Positions 28,927-36,923 of a stretch of 64,000 bases of DNA are shown here, piece by piece. The position numbers were made by a program, and so were the translations under genes. The notes below the pieces were generated by a model. That model ran no database searches and was not told the origin of the DNA. It saw nothing but the letters and a program-made list of their open reading frames with translations. Within the stretch, counting starts at the first letter, position 1. The number at the start of each line of letters is the position of its first letter. Source of the stretch: Planctomycetota bacterium (lineage in GTDB: Bacteria > Planctomycetota > Phycisphaerae > UBA1845 > UTPLA1); NCBI GenBank assembly GCA_016235815.1, contig JACRIM010000055.1, positions 27,869-91,868 on the forward strand. Direction: 5' to 3'.

Positions 28927-29167
28927 AACACGAAAGGCATGGCACGCGAATAACGGGAATGAGAGCCAAACAACACGCTTGATTCGCCATCGGACGCCAT
29001 CGTGTCGCGCGCAGTCAGCGGCCCCATCGCCAATCCCAACATCGCCCGTCAAACGTGTCCGCGACCCCAGCCCTGCTTCCCTATTCGGCGAATCTGCACA
29101 ATCTGCGGTTCCAACTCCCGCCCCACTCAACACTTAACACTCCGCGAAAAAATCTCAAAAATCCCCC

Positions 29168-29195
29168 TTGCCTCCGCCGCTCCCTGCGCTATATT
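29168..29195 (+). promoter_or_regulatory. Putative promoter before the small ORF at 29245
   Basis: TTGCCT at 29168-29173 and TATATT at 29190-29195 with 16-base spacing, about 50 bases upstream of a strong ribosome site. Confidence 0.45.
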
Positions 29196-29244
29196 AGTTC
29201 GGTATAAGTTAGGTATGCCCGGCCCATCGAAAGGAGGCCCGTCT

Positions 29245-29448
29245 ATGTCCCCGATCTTTACGGCGAAGCCAGCGTCCACGACAATCGCACCGCGTCGCGC
29301 AGTGACCCGGTTAATCACTCGGACTCTTGGCTCTCAGTTCCTTACTACCGCACATATCCGCACAAACAGTTTGCGCGTTTTTTGCAAGGTAAAACGGTTT
29401 TTCGCACTTTTTTGTGGGGGTATACTTTTTTTCCAAACCCCGCGTTAA
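29245..29448 (+). CDS. Small ORF with strong ribosome site, ending in a dispersed repeat
   Basis: ATG 29245 is preceded by AAAGGAGG 8 bases upstream, one of the best ribosome sites in the window, and by promoter-like boxes. The 67-codon frame is basic (KPASTTIAPRRAVTRLITR) and its last third is encoded by an 81-bp repeat (29358-29439) seen again near 63.4 kb. The open frame extends further upstream to 29002, but only the ATG at 29245 has support. Whether the peptide is made, or the ribosome site and repeat act as a regulatory RNA, cannot be decided. Confidence 0.4.
   Translation: MSPIFTAKPASTTIAPRRAVTRLITRTLGSQFLTTAHIRTNSLRVFCKVKRFFALFCGGILFFQTPR
29358..29439 (+). repeat. 81-bp dispersed repeat, copy A
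   Basis: It runs from ccgcacaaac to ccaaacc, with a central gtaaaacggtttttcgc shared exactly with copy B (63405-63485, opposite strand) and G- and T-runs at the right end. By eye the two copies match at roughly four of five bases. A 7-bp hairpin (29440-29457, ccgcgtt/aacgcgg) follows directly. Confidence 0.7.
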
Positions 29449-29472
29449 ACAACGCGGTGAGCATTCCAGGCT

Positions 29473-31143
29473 TCAAGCCGGCGCCGGGCCGTGGGTGCCG
29501 GCGCTGTCGATGCCTTGCTTGGGCCTCGTCGGCAGCGTGACGCGGATAACGGTGCCTTGATTGGCGACCGAATTGACGGTGATCGTGCCCGAGTGTTCGT
29601 CGACGATCTTTTTCGCGACGGCGAGGCCGAGGCCGGTGCCGCCGTGGCCTTTGGTTGAATAAAACGCGTCGAAGATGCGGTCCTGCTTCTCCTTTGGGAT
29701 GCCGGGGCCGTTGTCGCCGACGGTGATGGCGGCGGAATCGGCTGCGGGGTCAAAGGCGGTTTTCACGGTGACGATGCCGGTGCTCTTGGCGACGGCGTCG
29801 ACGGCGTTGTTGATGATGTTGAGCACGACCTGGTGAATGCCGTGTTCATCGAGCGGGATCGCGGGCATCGGCTCGCCGAACTCGTGTTTGAGAATGACAC
29901 CCTTGTCCTCCGCCCGGCGCGTGGCGAGGCGGATGCAATCTTCCACGAGAAAGTTCAGTTGAACGGGTTCGAGGCGCGGCTCGCGCTGTTTGGCGAATGC
30001 GAGCATGTTCATGGTCAGGGCGTGGACCTTGTCCATGTTGCGGCGGACGACCTGCCATCCCTGTTCGACGGTGGCGATGTTCTGGCCGCGCAGGCCCATC
30101 TCCAGCACTTCGCTGCCGCCCATCAGGCCCTGAAGAATGTTCTTGATGTAGTGTGACAGGGCGGCGACAGTTTCGCCGGCCGCGGCGAGTCGCTCGGTGC
30201 GGACGCGCTCATTCACAAGGCGGGCGTCTTCGATCGCGAGGCCGGCCATCTGGCCGATGGCGGCGACGAGGCGAAGCTGCTCTTCGGTGTAGATGTGCCG
30301 CGACATAGCGCAGTCGACATAAATGACGCCAAGCACTTCCTCGCGGGTGACGAGCGGGACGCAGATGACGGATTGCAGGCCGATCTTGCTCACCTCGGCG
30401 GCGGCCTGACCTTTGAAGCGGGCGTCGCTCATGGCGTTGCTGCAGAGGATGCCTTCGCGGTTGCTGATGACGTGATCGACGATGGCCTTGCTGGCGCGAA
30501 TCTTGTCGCGCGTTTCGTCGGACCAGCGGACGACTTCGGCGTCGAACTTGCCCGAGCGCGAGTCCTTCATGAGGATGAAGCCGCGGTCGGCGGGCACTTC
30601 CTGAAAGACGAGATCCATGGTGCGCTCCACCAACTGGTGCGGCGTGAGCACCGCGCCGACGGCATCGAGCAGGGCCGACATGACGCGCCAGGAGCGCACG
30701 GCCTCGGCGGCGGCGGGTGTGGCGAGGATCATGCTGTCGTCGGCCGCGCCGACGGAACCGATGATCGATGCGTCGAGTCGGCCGGGGCCGGCGTCGAGGT
30801 CGACGAGATCACCGACGATGGCGGCGGCTTCGCGCGGTTCGAGGCCGAGTTCATCGCTGCTGTCCCAGATCATGAGCGTGCCGCCCATGCGGATTTGGTC
30901 GCCGTGTTTGAGGCGCGTGGGGCGTTCGAGGCGCTTGCCGTTGAGGTAGGTGCCGTTGGCGCTTTTGAGATCTTCAATGATCCAGCCGCGGCCGGAGGGT
31001 TTCAGTTCGGCGTGACGGCGGGAGACCGTGAAATCGGTGAGAGAGAGATCGGGGCTGCTTCGGCCGAGAAGGGCGCTGCCGCCTTCGGTGGGCGTGAAGC
31101 GCAGCCCTTTGTCGGGGCCTTGAAGCACCAGAACACTTGGCAC
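29473..31143 (-). CDS. FHA-GAF sensor histidine kinase
   Basis: A 556-residue soluble kinase with a phosphothreonine-binding FHA domain at about 20-95 (GRSSPDLSLTDFTVSRRH and SANGTYLNGK), a GAF sensor at about 150-310, and a kinase core with His331 in AALSHYIKNILQG, an N-box around 441-450 (LNIINNAVDA), G1 DNGPGIP from 477 and G2 GGTGLGLAV around 501-509. No receiver domain or response regulator gene is adjacent. The start is GTG 31143, with GAGGT upstream. FHA coupled to a histidine kinase links Ser/Thr phosphorylation to two-component signalling. Confidence 0.9.
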   Translation of the reverse strand: MPSVLVLQGPDKGLRFTPTEGGSALLGRSSPDLSLTDFTVSRRHAELKPSGRGWIIEDLKSANGTYLNGKRLERPTRLKHGDQIRMGGTLMIWDSSDELGLEPREAAAIVGDLVDLDAGPGRLDASIIGSVGAADDSMILATPAAAEAVRSWRVMSALLDAVGAVLTPHQLVERTMDLVFQEVPADRGFILMKDSRSGKFDAEVVRWSDETRDKIRASKAIVDHVISNREGILCSNAMSDARFKGQAAAEVSKIGLQSVICVPLVTREEVLGVIYVDCAMSRHIYTEEQLRLVAAIGQMAGLAIEDARLVNERVRTERLAAAGETVAALSHYIKNILQGLMGGSEVLEMGLRGQNIATVEQGWQVVRRNMDKVHALTMNMLAFAKQREPRLEPVQLNFLVEDCIRLATRRAEDKGVILKHEFGEPMPAIPLDEHGIHQVVLNIINNAVDAVAKSTGIVTVKTAFDPAADSAAITVGDNGPGIPKEKQDRIFDAFYSTKGHGGTGLGLAVAKKIVDEHSGTITVNSVANQGTVIRVTLPTRPKQGIDSAGTHGPAPA

Positions 31144-31405
31144 GGTCGAACCTCAAAGACGTTGGTGGTCGGCGAATGGCCCCCGCAGACTCGACCGCGG
31201 GTCGATGAAAGGCCGATCGGCGAGAACCGCCGGGGCCTCGGAGCCGTACCCAAGGGACGGCGACGCTGATCCACCCACGTGAACGTGAGTTTATCCCTCG
31301 CAAATACGAGGGTCAAACTAGGTCGGTGATCGGCGGGCGCGACTGAAGCAGCGGGGCGCGGAGAATTGCGGGCGTCACCGTTGAGTCGCGTTGAACTAAA
31401 GTTTG

Positions 31406-31434
31406 TTGAGAATGAGCCGAGAAAACGGTATAAT
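31406..31434 (+). promoter_or_regulatory. Sigma70-type promoter
   Basis: TTGAGA at 31406-31411, 17-base spacer, consensus TATAAT at 31429-31434. It lies 72 bases upstream of the ATG at 31507. Confidence 0.7.
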
Positions 31435-31506
31435 TCGGCGATTCTGAAGGGGCTTATCGGCCCCGCGGCAGTCTTGGCCATCACAAGAAAAGGAAGCGAC
31501 GAGCGA

Positions 31507-31941
31507 ATGTCCCGAGTTCAGTCTGCACAGCGCGAGCGGCTTCACGAAGCGATTCACACGCACGATTTTCTGCATCGGGTGATGCGGCAGATCGAGCATC
31601 TTCATCGCGTGGTGTTTCACGAGCAGTGCAAGAAGCTGGACGTGCAGTTCATTCGCGATTCGGCGGAGGAGATTCTGATCGCGGACCTCATTTCGCGGCA
31701 TCAGGGGAATATCGACGGCGTGTACTTCTATCTGCGCAAGCTGGAGGATTCCGGCAAGTCCTGGGCCCAGGCCATCGCGGAGTACGCCGCCTATGTGCAC
31801 AACTATTACACGACCCCGCTCGGCGTCATCATGCGCCGCGATCTGTTCGGCGACGATTGTCACTTCGTGACGCCGGCAGCGGGGAAGTATGCGGGCGCAA
31901 AGGCCGAGAAAGAGAAGCGAATGGAAGTCGCGGCCGTGTGA
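31507..31941 (+). CDS. Conserved hypothetical His-rich protein
   Basis: A 144-residue soluble, helical protein that starts MSRVQSAQRERLHEAIHTHD after an AAGGAAG ribosome site and a good promoter. His residues are dense in the first 40 residues (HEAIHTHDFLHRVM, HLHRVVFHEQ), so metal binding is conceivable. The C-terminus is a charged Lys/Glu tail. I do not recognise a family. The strong promoter argues that it is well expressed. Confidence 0.72.
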   Translation: MSRVQSAQRERLHEAIHTHDFLHRVMRQIEHLHRVVFHEQCKKLDVQFIRDSAEEILIADLISRHQGNIDGVYFYLRKLEDSGKSWAQAIAEYAAYVHNYYTTPLGVIMRRDLFGDDCHFVTPAAGKYAGAKAEKEKRMEVAAV

Positions 31942-31956
31942 GTGCGACGTCGCAAG

Positions 31957-32409
31957 TCAGGCGTGGGTCAGGCCGGCGTGCTTCAGCAGCATCGTAAGAC
32001 CCTCCTCGTCCGACTCATCGAACGACGCAACATCCCAACTATCCACATCGAATACGCCCCAGCAGCGGCCGTCCTTTTCCAGGAGAGGCAGCACGATCTC
32101 GGATTTGTCGCGCGGATCGCAGGCGATGTAGTTCGGTCCGAGATCGGCGACGTCGCGGACGATCAGCGTCGTGCGACTCGTAAACGCCTGGCCGCATGCG
32201 CCGTGCAGGCCGATGGGCGAGCAGGCGGGCTTATCGCGGCGCGGACCGAGGATGAGTTCGTCGCCGCTCTGATAAACGTAGAAGCCGAGCCAGGAGACGC
32301 CGGTGGGGTGCAGGGCCGGCCAGAGGGCGTCAACGAAGGCTTGCATCGCCGCGGCGCGATCGGGGTTGGAGGTAATGAGCGGCGTAAGTGAATCGTAGGG
32401 GCGTTGCAT
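31957..32409 (-). CDS. msrC: Free methionine-(R)-sulfoxide reductase (GAF type)
   Basis: It reduces free methionine R-sulfoxide. From ATG 32409 it has 150 residues, a single GAF domain with the three family cysteines: Cys63 (KPACSPI), Cys72 (GACGQA) and Cys97 (YIACD), followed by the SEIVLPL segment. The Cys spacing (9 and 25) is close to E. coli fRMsr. The open frame upstream to 32781 is antisense of the next gene and not used. It is convergent with the 31507 gene. Confidence 0.87.
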   Translation of the reverse strand: MQRPYDSLTPLITSNPDRAAAMQAFVDALWPALHPTGVSWLGFYVYQSGDELILGPRRDKPACSPIGLHGACGQAFTSRTTLIVRDVADLGPNYIACDPRDKSEIVLPLLEKDGRCWGVFDVDSWDVASFDESDEEGLTMLLKHAGLTHA

Positions 32410-32496
32410 GGTCGGGGATTGTCGGGGAATGTCAGTGGATCGCCAACCGGCATCGTGGGCAAGCCGCGATGTAATGAATCTTGCCCGGCGATTCTC

Positions 32497-33087
32497 ATGC
32501 GCGTAGAACAGTCGGCAATGGGCACTGCGATCATCCTGGCAACCATCGGACTTGCATTCGTCGCCTTGGCGGCCGTGGGGTCGGCGATGCGCACGCGCTC
32601 GGCGCGACGGCGGGCCTATGTCGAGGCGGTCGACCGGTTTATCCGTGGTGAGACATGGGAACAGGGAAGCGTGACCTCGTCGGGCGACGTTGACCCGGCG
32701 ACGTGGTATCTCGCCGGGGTTCAGGCACTTCGCGCGGGCCGGGTGCGCGACGCGGCGCGTGCCTTCGGCATTGCTCATCATGCGGATTTCGAACTGGTGT
32801 CGGCGGCGTTGCTGACGTTTGCCGGATTAAAGGCGTCGAGCGGTGCAGTAGCTGATGTTGTTCAGTCAATCGTGGCAACGTGGCGGGAGATGAAGCGCCC
32901 GACGCTGGGCGAAACGCAGGCCGACGGCCTGATGCTGGGTGCGATTGCGAGGACCGCGCCGGCTGGGCCGCCAAACGGCTCAAAGTTGGCGACGCTGATC
33001 TGGGGCGTCACCGATGATGCGCATCGCGCGCGACTACGGGACTTGATCGAGTCGGGGCCGGAATGGGCGCGCGATCTGCGGGCGTAA
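32497..33087 (+). CDS. Membrane-anchored hypothetical protein
   Basis: A protein of about 196 residues with one N-terminal transmembrane segment (AIILATIGLAFVALAAVGSA) and a soluble, Ala-rich helical domain (WYLAGVQALRAGRVRDAARAFGIAHHADF) resembling a TPR-like repeat. ATG 32497 and 32518 are both possible. The last codons (PEWARDLRA) and stop are duplicated as an orphan piece 3.2 kb downstream. Confidence 0.68.
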   Translation: MRVEQSAMGTAIILATIGLAFVALAAVGSAMRTRSARRRAYVEAVDRFIRGETWEQGSVTSSGDVDPATWYLAGVQALRAGRVRDAARAFGIAHHADFELVSAALLTFAGLKASSGAVADVVQSIVATWREMKRPTLGETQADGLMLGAIARTAPAGPPNGSKLATLIWGVTDDAHRARLRDLIESGPEWARDLRA

Positions 33088-33090
33088 GCG
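33057..33090 (+). repeat. 34-bp direct repeat, left copy (3' end of the 32497 gene)
   Basis: A 34-base segment covering the last ten codons and stop of the 32497-33087 gene. It is found again at 36264-36297 with one mismatch. Together they bracket a 3.2-kb block holding two divergent secreted-protein genes. Confidence 0.9.
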
Positions 33091-33154
33091 AGCCTGAGAG
33101 AAGATTGGTGGAGCGGGCCGGAGTCTCCCCGCCGTGGCAGGTGCCCGTTTTTCG

Positions 33155-33196
33155 GTGGCACAAGGCGGACAGGGACGCCCGCCCACTTAAAAAAAA
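33155..33196 (+). repeat. Short GC-hairpin repeat, copy 1
   Basis: It carries tggcac, a ggcgg..gacgcccgcc hairpin and an A-run, and matches 36830-36869 at most positions. When translated, both copies read (A)DRDARP or GRDARPT, a peptide pattern I recognise from repeat-derived ORFs in planctomycete genomes. Confidence 0.6.
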
Positions 33197-33224
33197 CACT
33201 CAGGCTCCGTGCGGACCAAACCAA

Positions 33225-34052
33225 TTACGCCCCGGTCATGGCATTTGCAAACGATTGAATGTCGGCGGCGTCGGCTTTGCCGTCGGCGTTCAGGTCGGCC
33301 CATTTGCAGCCCGGTCCGGCGGCGTCATAGTCGGGCCCGAGGAGGCAATCGACGAAGTAGTAGAGGTCGGTGTCGTCGATGGTGCCGTTGTTGTTGAAGT
33401 CGCCGCTGTGTTCAGTCGGGATGACGCCGTAGCGGACGTAGTCCCAGGTGTTGATGCTGGGGGCGTTCCACATTTGGGCTCCCCAAATGATTTTTGCTGA
33501 TGTGTTAGGGAAGAGCCCTTCTTGTGTACCTGAATCGACCAAAACTCCGTCTATGAACACATAATACATCGCATTCGTGAGACACTCAACGCGATAGGTA
33601 TGTGCCTTGTTCGCCTCGATTGGAAATTGAAGGATGGGGAGAAAACTGTCTCGAAAGAATTGAACGAGATCGACGGTAATCGTAAAATGATATGCGGATG
33701 CCCCGCCCCAGCTATTAATAAAGCTACCGCCTCCGGCAATTTCACTATTTGGCGCAGTACTTCGACACCGCCACTGTACAAAGAATGGACTTCCTTGAAA
33801 CTCAGGGATGCTCCGTCGGTAGAAATCTTGCTCCCCACCCGGTGTTGGCGCCCAGATGCCGAGGTCAACATCGATCATTATGCAATCATCGATAAGTGCC
33901 CGAGTGGCATCAAAGGTCCCCACACGCGTCCACGGGAAAACATCGCTTTCAGGAAAAGCCGCTACCGCCTCGTAGGTCACAACCTGCGAATTTGCGATGC
34001 TGCCTCGTATCAGAAAATTGGCCAACAGAAATAATAACAATCTTTTTTTCAT
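33225..34052 (-). CDS. Secreted protein with lectin-like domain and dockerin
   Basis: 275 residues from ATG 34052, with signal peptide KKRLLLFLLANFLIRGSIANSQ. The body (about 25-215) looks like a concanavalin-type beta-sandwich (ESDVFPWTRVGTFDATRALIDD, FIDGVLVDSG), the shape of LamG-like domains, but this is inferred from pattern only. The C-terminal 60 residues are a dockerin-like pair of Ca loops (DFNNNGTIDDTDL and DLNADGKADAADI). It lies inside the 3.2-kb block and is divergent from the 34183 gene. GC content is lower than in core genes. Confidence 0.8.
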   Translation of the reverse strand: MKKRLLLFLLANFLIRGSIANSQVVTYEAVAAFPESDVFPWTRVGTFDATRALIDDCIMIDVDLGIWAPTPGGEQDFYRRSIPEFQGSPFFVQWRCRSTAPNSEIAGGGSFINSWGGASAYHFTITVDLVQFFRDSFLPILQFPIEANKAHTYRVECLTNAMYYVFIDGVLVDSGTQEGLFPNTSAKIIWGAQMWNAPSINTWDYVRYGVIPTEHSGDFNNNGTIDDTDLYYFVDCLLGPDYDAAGPGCKWADLNADGKADAADIQSFANAMTGA

Positions 34053-34065
34053 TTTTCGGTTGACA

Positions 34066-34078
34066 GGGGGGGGGGGGG
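34066..34078 (+). repeat. G13 homopolymer
   Basis: Thirteen consecutive G between the divergent start codons at 34052 (minus) and 34183 (plus). Such tracts are prone to slippage; here it sits where promoter spacing of both genes could be affected. No other homopolymer in the window is this long. Confidence 0.95.
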
Positions 34079-34182
34079 ATGCGGTACACATGCCTCACCA
34101 ACAGGATTCTATCGCACGGGCCTTCCAATTGCAATGTGCGTTACATCCGCATTTCGAGGGCCAAATTGAAAGGAGTGACGGT

Positions 34183-36117
34183 ATGTTCTCGAAAGTTGGC
34201 ATTTGGATTCTTGTCATAACAACAAGTAATGCTGTCTCATGGGCCGCGGACCCCCAGTTATACCTGGATTGGGACGAATCCCCGCCACCTGTCGAAGGCG
34301 TTGCCTATGTGATTGACGATACTGTTCCCGCGTATCCCAGCGTTGAATTGGTGATCGGTAGCCAGACGTGGCGCATTTGGTCCATGGACCCGGACAATCC
34401 GGGCGGCGTCGGTGACATCGGTGTGATCAGTTGCCCGCATCCTGAGAACTTTGGCATCAAGATTCTCGATCCAAACGGCGGACCAGGCGCCCGAAACGTG
34501 CTGGGCATTGCCCTTCAACCCTCTGCCGGATCGAACTATTCACGGATCATCAACGGCAACTTCTCCGCAATCCTCGGAAACCTAAGCCTTCAGAAATCCA
34601 GCGGCGGGACCGGAGGCAATGTCGATTCCCTGATTCTGGGGGCGGTCGGCACGGAGACCACGCTAAGCATCCCGGGCGGCGTAACTGGCGATGTGGAGAT
34701 TGCCGAGGTGGAAGAGTTGGCCATTATCTCGATTGGCTCGCTCGCGTCTTCAACCATCTCGCCCGCCCTCGGCGAAGAGGCAACGCTCAGCATCACCGAG
34801 GTCGGCGAATTGGCGGATATCTCGATCAGCCAGGCTGCCGGGGCGATCAGCATTCACACGATGCATCCTTCTTCCAACATGACCGTCTCCAAGTTCGAGC
34901 CGAGCGGAACACTTGACGTCACGAAAATGGAAGACGGTTCCACTTTGTTCTTGAGCAACATGAATTGCGATACCGAATCCGGCAATGCAACGGCCCACGT
35001 CGCCGACATGTATGGCGCCGCGGAGGTCAACGTCTTTTGCCCAGGGTTTCTTGAAGTGCTCGTACCGGAGTGCGAGTGCGGCACCAGCACCCCGAACCTC
35101 GCCGTGACGATCGATCAAATGAATGACAACTCGAGCGTCAACTATGGTGAGGGCCTTGGGACGCAAGAGCAACTGGTCATCGGCGCCATGGCGGGAACGT
35201 CCGATGTCGTCTGCACGACGCTCAAGGGTACGATCACGCTTTTGCAGGGCATCGCTGCCAATTGCACGGTGACGGTCAGCAACTCCGACTATGGATCAAC
35301 GATTGACCTGAACGATGAGCCCGTGGCCGGGACGCTCGAGGTCGTCAATACCTCTTACGGGTTGATTGTGAACGGAGGCGATGTGAGTGGTTCGATGCTC
35401 TTATGCGCGTCAGTCTCTGGGAGCAACTTTTCGGGGAGTGCGACTGTTAGTTCTGTTAGCGGCTCCATTTTGACTCGAAATCTAGGCGTTCCCGCGGACT
35501 CCGGCCAGGTGATCGTTACCGGTGACCTCAGCGGCCTCATCGAAGTCAATGGAAATGTTTCCGGTTCGGTCTATGTCCATGGCGATGTTGCCGCGACCGG
35601 CGTGCTTGAAGTCCTGGGCGCGCTGGAAGGCGCAAGCATTGCTCTTTTTCAAGACATTGAAGCCGGGGGGCGCGTGAGTGTGCTCGGTAACATGACTGGA
35701 ACGAGCAACGTCGGCGTCGTTGGAATAACGCGCGGTCTTATTCATATCGCCGGGACCATGAGTGCTCAATCCTTGATTCAGTCGAGCGGCGGCCTCGATT
35801 CCGGATCCCTGATCGACGTCAACACCAATGGCGGATCATCATCCACAACCGCCGGGACAATCTGGATCGGCGGCTCGGCGACGCAGAACCCGCTTCCGCC
35901 GGTGACGATGCAGGGAACCGTGCGGGTCAATTGCCCAGCGTTGTCGAAGACGTTTGCCGGTCAAGTCAAGGTAGTGGGCTGCGCCACGGGGCCGCAGCAA
36001 ACGGCGGACATTTGCGTGTATGGAACCATCCCACCCGGCAATCGTCCTATTCTCTATGTAGACAAGAACTGCACCTACAAATACGGAACGAGTTGCACGA
36101 CGGGCTGCGGGTCGTAA
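34183..36117 (+). CDS. Secreted beta-solenoid-like surface protein
   Basis: 644 residues from ATG 34183, which has a perfect AAAGGAG ribosome site. There is a signal peptide (to about residue 22, SWAADP). The body is Gly/Ser/Thr/Val/Asn-rich with a regular alternation of short strands and turns, clearest at about 430-560 (VSGSVYVHGDVAATGVLEVLG style rungs), suggesting a right-handed beta-helix. Cys occurs in the final third (CECGTS, CTYKYGTSCTTGC), perhaps for cross-linking. There is no catalytic motif and no dockerin. It ends just before a strong terminator and lies inside the 3.2-kb block. Confidence 0.72.
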   Translation: MFSKVGIWILVITTSNAVSWAADPQLYLDWDESPPPVEGVAYVIDDTVPAYPSVELVIGSQTWRIWSMDPDNPGGVGDIGVISCPHPENFGIKILDPNGGPGARNVLGIALQPSAGSNYSRIINGNFSAILGNLSLQKSSGGTGGNVDSLILGAVGTETTLSIPGGVTGDVEIAEVEELAIISIGSLASSTISPALGEEATLSITEVGELADISISQAAGAISIHTMHPSSNMTVSKFEPSGTLDVTKMEDGSTLFLSNMNCDTESGNATAHVADMYGAAEVNVFCPGFLEVLVPECECGTSTPNLAVTIDQMNDNSSVNYGEGLGTQEQLVIGAMAGTSDVVCTTLKGTITLLQGIAANCTVTVSNSDYGSTIDLNDEPVAGTLEVVNTSYGLIVNGGDVSGSMLLCASVSGSNFSGSATVSSVSGSILTRNLGVPADSGQVIVTGDLSGLIEVNGNVSGSVYVHGDVAATGVLEVLGALEGASIALFQDIEAGGRVSVLGNMTGTSNVGVVGITRGLIHIAGTMSAQSLIQSSGGLDSGSLIDVNTNGGSSSTTAGTIWIGGSATQNPLPPVTMQGTVRVNCPALSKTFAGQVKVVGCATGPQQTADICVYGTIPPGNRPILYVDKNCTYKYGTSCTTGCGS

Positions 36118-36173
36118 CTGGTCGGGATAAAGACGAATGCAGCATTTTCTTGAATGCGCTGTATGGAGTTGCT

Positions 36174-36209
36174 GGACGGGTCGACTACGGTCGGCCCGTC
36201 CTTGCTTTT
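36174..36209 (+). terminator. Rho-independent terminator after the solenoid gene
   Basis: A 12-bp stem (36174-36185 with 36190-36201, one G-T pair) closed by a TACG tetraloop and followed by ttgctttt. Confidence 0.9.
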
Positions 36210-36263
36210 CGGCCATGCCACCACGCGCGGCGAAACGGTGACAGTTGATTATCCGCTCAATCC

Positions 36264-36297
36264 GCCGGGATGGGCGCGCGATCTGCGGGCGTAAGCG
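36264..36297 (+). repeat. 34-bp direct repeat, right copy (orphan gene 3' end)
   Basis: It repeats 33057-33090 with a single mismatch and codes for the same WARDLRA-stop ending, but has no gene upstream of it. It lies 8 bases before the stop of the rhodanese gene. Confidence 0.9.
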
Positions 36298-36304
36298 GGG
36301 CGCG

Positions 36305-36703
36305 CTACTTCGCGCCGGTTGCGACGGTCATTCCGGATGATTGCCAGTTCTTCAGCCCGCCTTCGTAGACGGAGACATGGGTGTAGCCCCATGAGGCGGC
36401 CTTGTTCGCGGCCATTCGGCCGACGGGGCACATGCCGCCGGTGCAGTAGAAGATGAGCGGCTGGTCTTTTTGCGCCGGGAGCATCTCAGGCTTCATCTTT
36501 TCGTAGTCGATGTTTTCCGCGCCGGGGATGTGGCCTTTGGCGTAGTGCTCGGCGTCGAGGGCGTGGATGACGCGGATGTTGCCGGCGTCCATTTTGGTTT
36601 TCATGTCCTGCGCGTTCTTGATCTCGGTGACGTTGGCGGCGCGCGGGGCGCAGCCGGCGAGCAGGGGGACGATGAGGATGGCGGCGAGTTTTAATCGATT
36701 CAT
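36305..36703 (-). CDS. Rhodanese-like lipoprotein
   Basis: 132 residues with signal MNRLKLAAILIVPLLAGC (lipobox Cys18), then a single rhodanese domain. The usual LDxR-type strand reads VIHALDAEHYAKGHIPGA, and the active-site loop is FYCTGGMCP with Cys87. It is likely a periplasmic sulfurtransferase or sulfur carrier held to a membrane. ATG 36703 has GGAG 6 bases upstream; ATG 36724 is an alternative. It stands alone. Confidence 0.85.
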   Translation of the reverse strand: MNRLKLAAILIVPLLAGCAPRAANVTEIKNAQDMKTKMDAGNIRVIHALDAEHYAKGHIPGAENIDYEKMKPEMLPAQKDQPLIFYCTGGMCPVGRMAANKAASWGYTHVSVYEGGLKNWQSSGMTVATGAK

Positions 36704-36730
36704 GGTCGCTCCGTGGTATTGCAATCTGTC

Positions 36731-36869
36731 GCCCTTACAGGGCTTCGTTTATTCGGGTCGTCATCCGAGGGCTTGCGCCCTCGGCTATTGGCTATCGCCC
36801 CTCCGGGGCTTTTCATGTGTGCCCTCTCTGTGGCACGTGGCGGGCAGAGACGCCCGCCCCACTGAAAAA
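36731..36869. repeat. Hairpin-rich spacer between rhodanese and M24 peptidase genes
   Basis: It contains gccct/agggc (36731-36743), ccgagggc/gccctcgg (36765-36784) and gcccc/ggggc (36797-36809), then the second copy of the ggcgggc/gcccgcc repeat with flanks (36830-36869). Three or four small palindromes in 140 bases is unusual. They may act as mRNA 3'-end structures for the leftward peptidase gene. Confidence 0.7.
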
Positions 36870-36923
36870 TCTCTGTGCCCTCCAAAGCTCTTTTTTGTGC
36901 CATATCGGCGGCACAATCACTGG

